15,401 nucleotides of DNA from JAXHTH01 sp034211115 (lineage in GTDB: Bacteria; Planctomycetota; Phycisphaerae; Phycisphaerales; SM1A02): NCBI GenBank assembly GCA_034211115.1, contig JAXHTH010000114.1, positions 1-15,401 on the forward strand, read 5' to 3'. This document shows positions 14,998 through 15,401 of the stretch, in pieces; position 1 is the stretch's first letter; each line of letters opens with the position of its first letter. Below the pieces are notes generated by a model. The model was not told the origin of the DNA and made no database searches. It worked only from the letters and a program-made list of their open reading frames with translations. The translations under genes and the position numbers were made by a program.

Positions 14998-15017
14998 CTG
15001 TCGCAACGATGCGACAG
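14998..15017 (+). promoter_or_regulatory. Upstream activator site 1
   Basis: CTGTCGCA (14998-15005) and TGCGACAG (15010-15017) are perfect 8-bp inverted arms with a 4-nt spacer, centred about 200 bp before the predicted transcription start. The geometry suits a dimeric Fis-type helix-turn-helix such as that of the adjoining activator. Confidence 0.8.
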
Positions 15018-15020
15018 GTG

Positions 15021-15038
15021 TGTCGCACGGGTCCGATC
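15021..15038 (+). promoter_or_regulatory. Upstream activator site 2, one degenerate arm
   Basis: TGTCGCA (15021-15027) is an exact left arm. After a 4-nt spacer the right arm TCCGATC (15032-15038) keeps 4 of 7 bases. It is centred 22 bp from site 1, about two helical turns, so it could be filled cooperatively. Confidence 0.5.
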
Positions 15039-15073
15039 ATCTCTTCGATTCCCGGCCGATCCGGCGTCTCGCC

Positions 15074-15091
15074 TGTCGCATGATTGCGACA
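15074..15091 (+). promoter_or_regulatory. Upstream activator site 3
   Basis: TGTCGCA (15074-15080) and TGCGACA (15085-15091) are perfect 7-bp inverted arms with the same 4-nt spacer as site 1. The centre is about 125 bp before the predicted start, 75 bp from site 1 and 53 bp from site 2, close to whole helical turns. Confidence 0.8.
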
Positions 15092-15124
15092 TGCCCGCCC
15101 CGGACGCCGCGCACCCGGCGCGTT

Positions 15125-15155
15125 GCGGGCCCGGGAACCCCGTTCCCGGGCCCGC
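15125..15155. repeat. Perfect 14-bp inverted repeat between enhancers and promoter
   Basis: GCGGGCCCGGGAAC (15125-15138) and its exact reverse complement (15142-15155) flank a CCC loop. It could form a very stable hairpin stopping read-through from the activator gene, or be an operator in the looping segment. Neither strand has a T-tract after it. Confidence 0.75.
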
Positions 15156-15180
15156 CAGGGCGGTCGGCGCCCCACGAACC

Positions 15181-15195
15181 TGGCACGTGCTTTGC
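15181..15195 (+). promoter_or_regulatory. Sigma-54 (-24/-12) promoter
   Basis: TGGCACG at 15181-15187, four bases, then TTGC at 15192-15195 reproduce the sigma-54 consensus TGGCACG-N4-TTGC, including the invariant GG and GC with exactly 10 bp between them. Transcription should start near 15207. It requires RpoN and an ATP-driven activator; the gene for one ends 280 bp upstream. Confidence 0.88.
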
Positions 15196-15210
15196 CTCTT
15201 CGTTCCGGCA

Positions 15211-15401
15211 ATGGAGGCCGTGGAAGATCATCTCGCCGTCGTGATCGGCGCTTCGCGCACCGCCGAAGACCTGAGGCGGTACCTCGTGAGGCGCGGCACG
15301 CCCTATACCGGCGTGACGACGCACCTGCGTGGCCTTCGACGCGGCCTGCTCCTGGGACGCCCGGAGATGGCCATCATCTGCGTGGCCCTCAATCGATCGA
15401 C
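15211..15401 (+). CDS. Receiver-like protein, N-terminal part only (cut by window edge)
   Basis: Sixty-three codons are visible with no stop. The layout resembles a response-regulator receiver domain: strand LAVVIGAS, helix RTAEDLRRYLVRRG, strand YTGVTT, helix LRGLRRGLLLGRP, strand EMAIICVALN. The acidic pair that normally follows strand 1 is replaced by Gly-Ala-Ser, and the phosphoacceptor Asp by Cys in IICVAL, so ordinary phosphorylation is not expected. What follows the domain is unknown. The ATG lies only about 4 nt after the predicted sigma-54 transcription start, and no ribosome binding site precedes it. In-frame GTG codons at 15220 and 15241 are alternatives, but the domain begins by residue 9. 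The assignment is by pattern only. Confidence 0.6.
   Translation, partial: MEAVEDHLAVVIGASRTAEDLRRYLVRRGTPYTGVTTHLRGLRRGLLLGRPEMAIICVALNRS

Larger units (their letters stand above)
14902..15210 (+). promoter_or_regulatory. Sigma-54 control region of the following gene
   Basis: These 309 bases carry no gene. They contain three upstream activator sites (14998-15091), a perfect 14-bp inverted repeat (15125-15155) and a -24/-12 promoter (15181-15195). An A/T-richer stretch, CACAAAGAATTTACC (14948-14962), lies before the activator sites. A clear intrinsic terminator for the activator gene is not seen, unless the 14-bp repeat serves as one. Confidence 0.8.

Overview
The window is GC-rich, densely coding DNA from what is most likely a planctomycete, probably of the Phycisphaerae type. 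That placement is inferred from the gene mix: a FlgI-domain lipoprotein with HEAT-like repeats, paired TPR-sulfotransferases, a DUF3553-type protein, dodecin, a YmdB-like phosphodiesterase and a sigma-54 activator. No rRNA or marker gene is present to prove it. I see no transposase, integrase, CRISPR array, tRNA or rRNA.

Left part (1-10467, all +). A lipoprotein with a FlgI-like domain is followed by a 409-base spacer. This spacer holds two heptanucleotide repeat arrays, two twin hairpins and nested inverted repeats. Next comes a complete smc gene with a perfect Shine-Dalgarno. Two tandem paralogous genes follow, each joining TPR repeats to a PAPS-dependent sulfotransferase domain; the second carries about 145 extra N-terminal residues.

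Middle part (10451-13354). Three small genes lie on the - strand: dodecin, a short coiled-coil protein and a DUF3553-type protein. Dodecin overlaps the end of the second sulfotransferase tail to tail. The coiled-coil gene is followed by a hairpin terminator built on a 26-nt perfect palindrome. A YmdB-type metallophosphoesterase is transcribed divergently on +, with one metal ligand changed from Asn to Asp.

Right part (13355-15401, all +). A short sigma-54 activator with no sensor domain is preceded by a long, structured leader. Its stop is followed by a 309-base control region with a near-perfect -24/-12 sigma-54 promoter. Upstream of that promoter are two exact copies and one degenerate copy of the inverted repeat TGTCGCA-N4-TGCGACA, spaced on one helical face, and a perfect 14-bp inverted repeat. 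The next gene starts about 4 nt after the predicted transcription start and is cut by the window edge. Its visible part resembles a receiver domain without the phosphorylation residues. The most interesting system here is this complete regulator, enhancer and promoter module and the unidentified gene it appears to drive.
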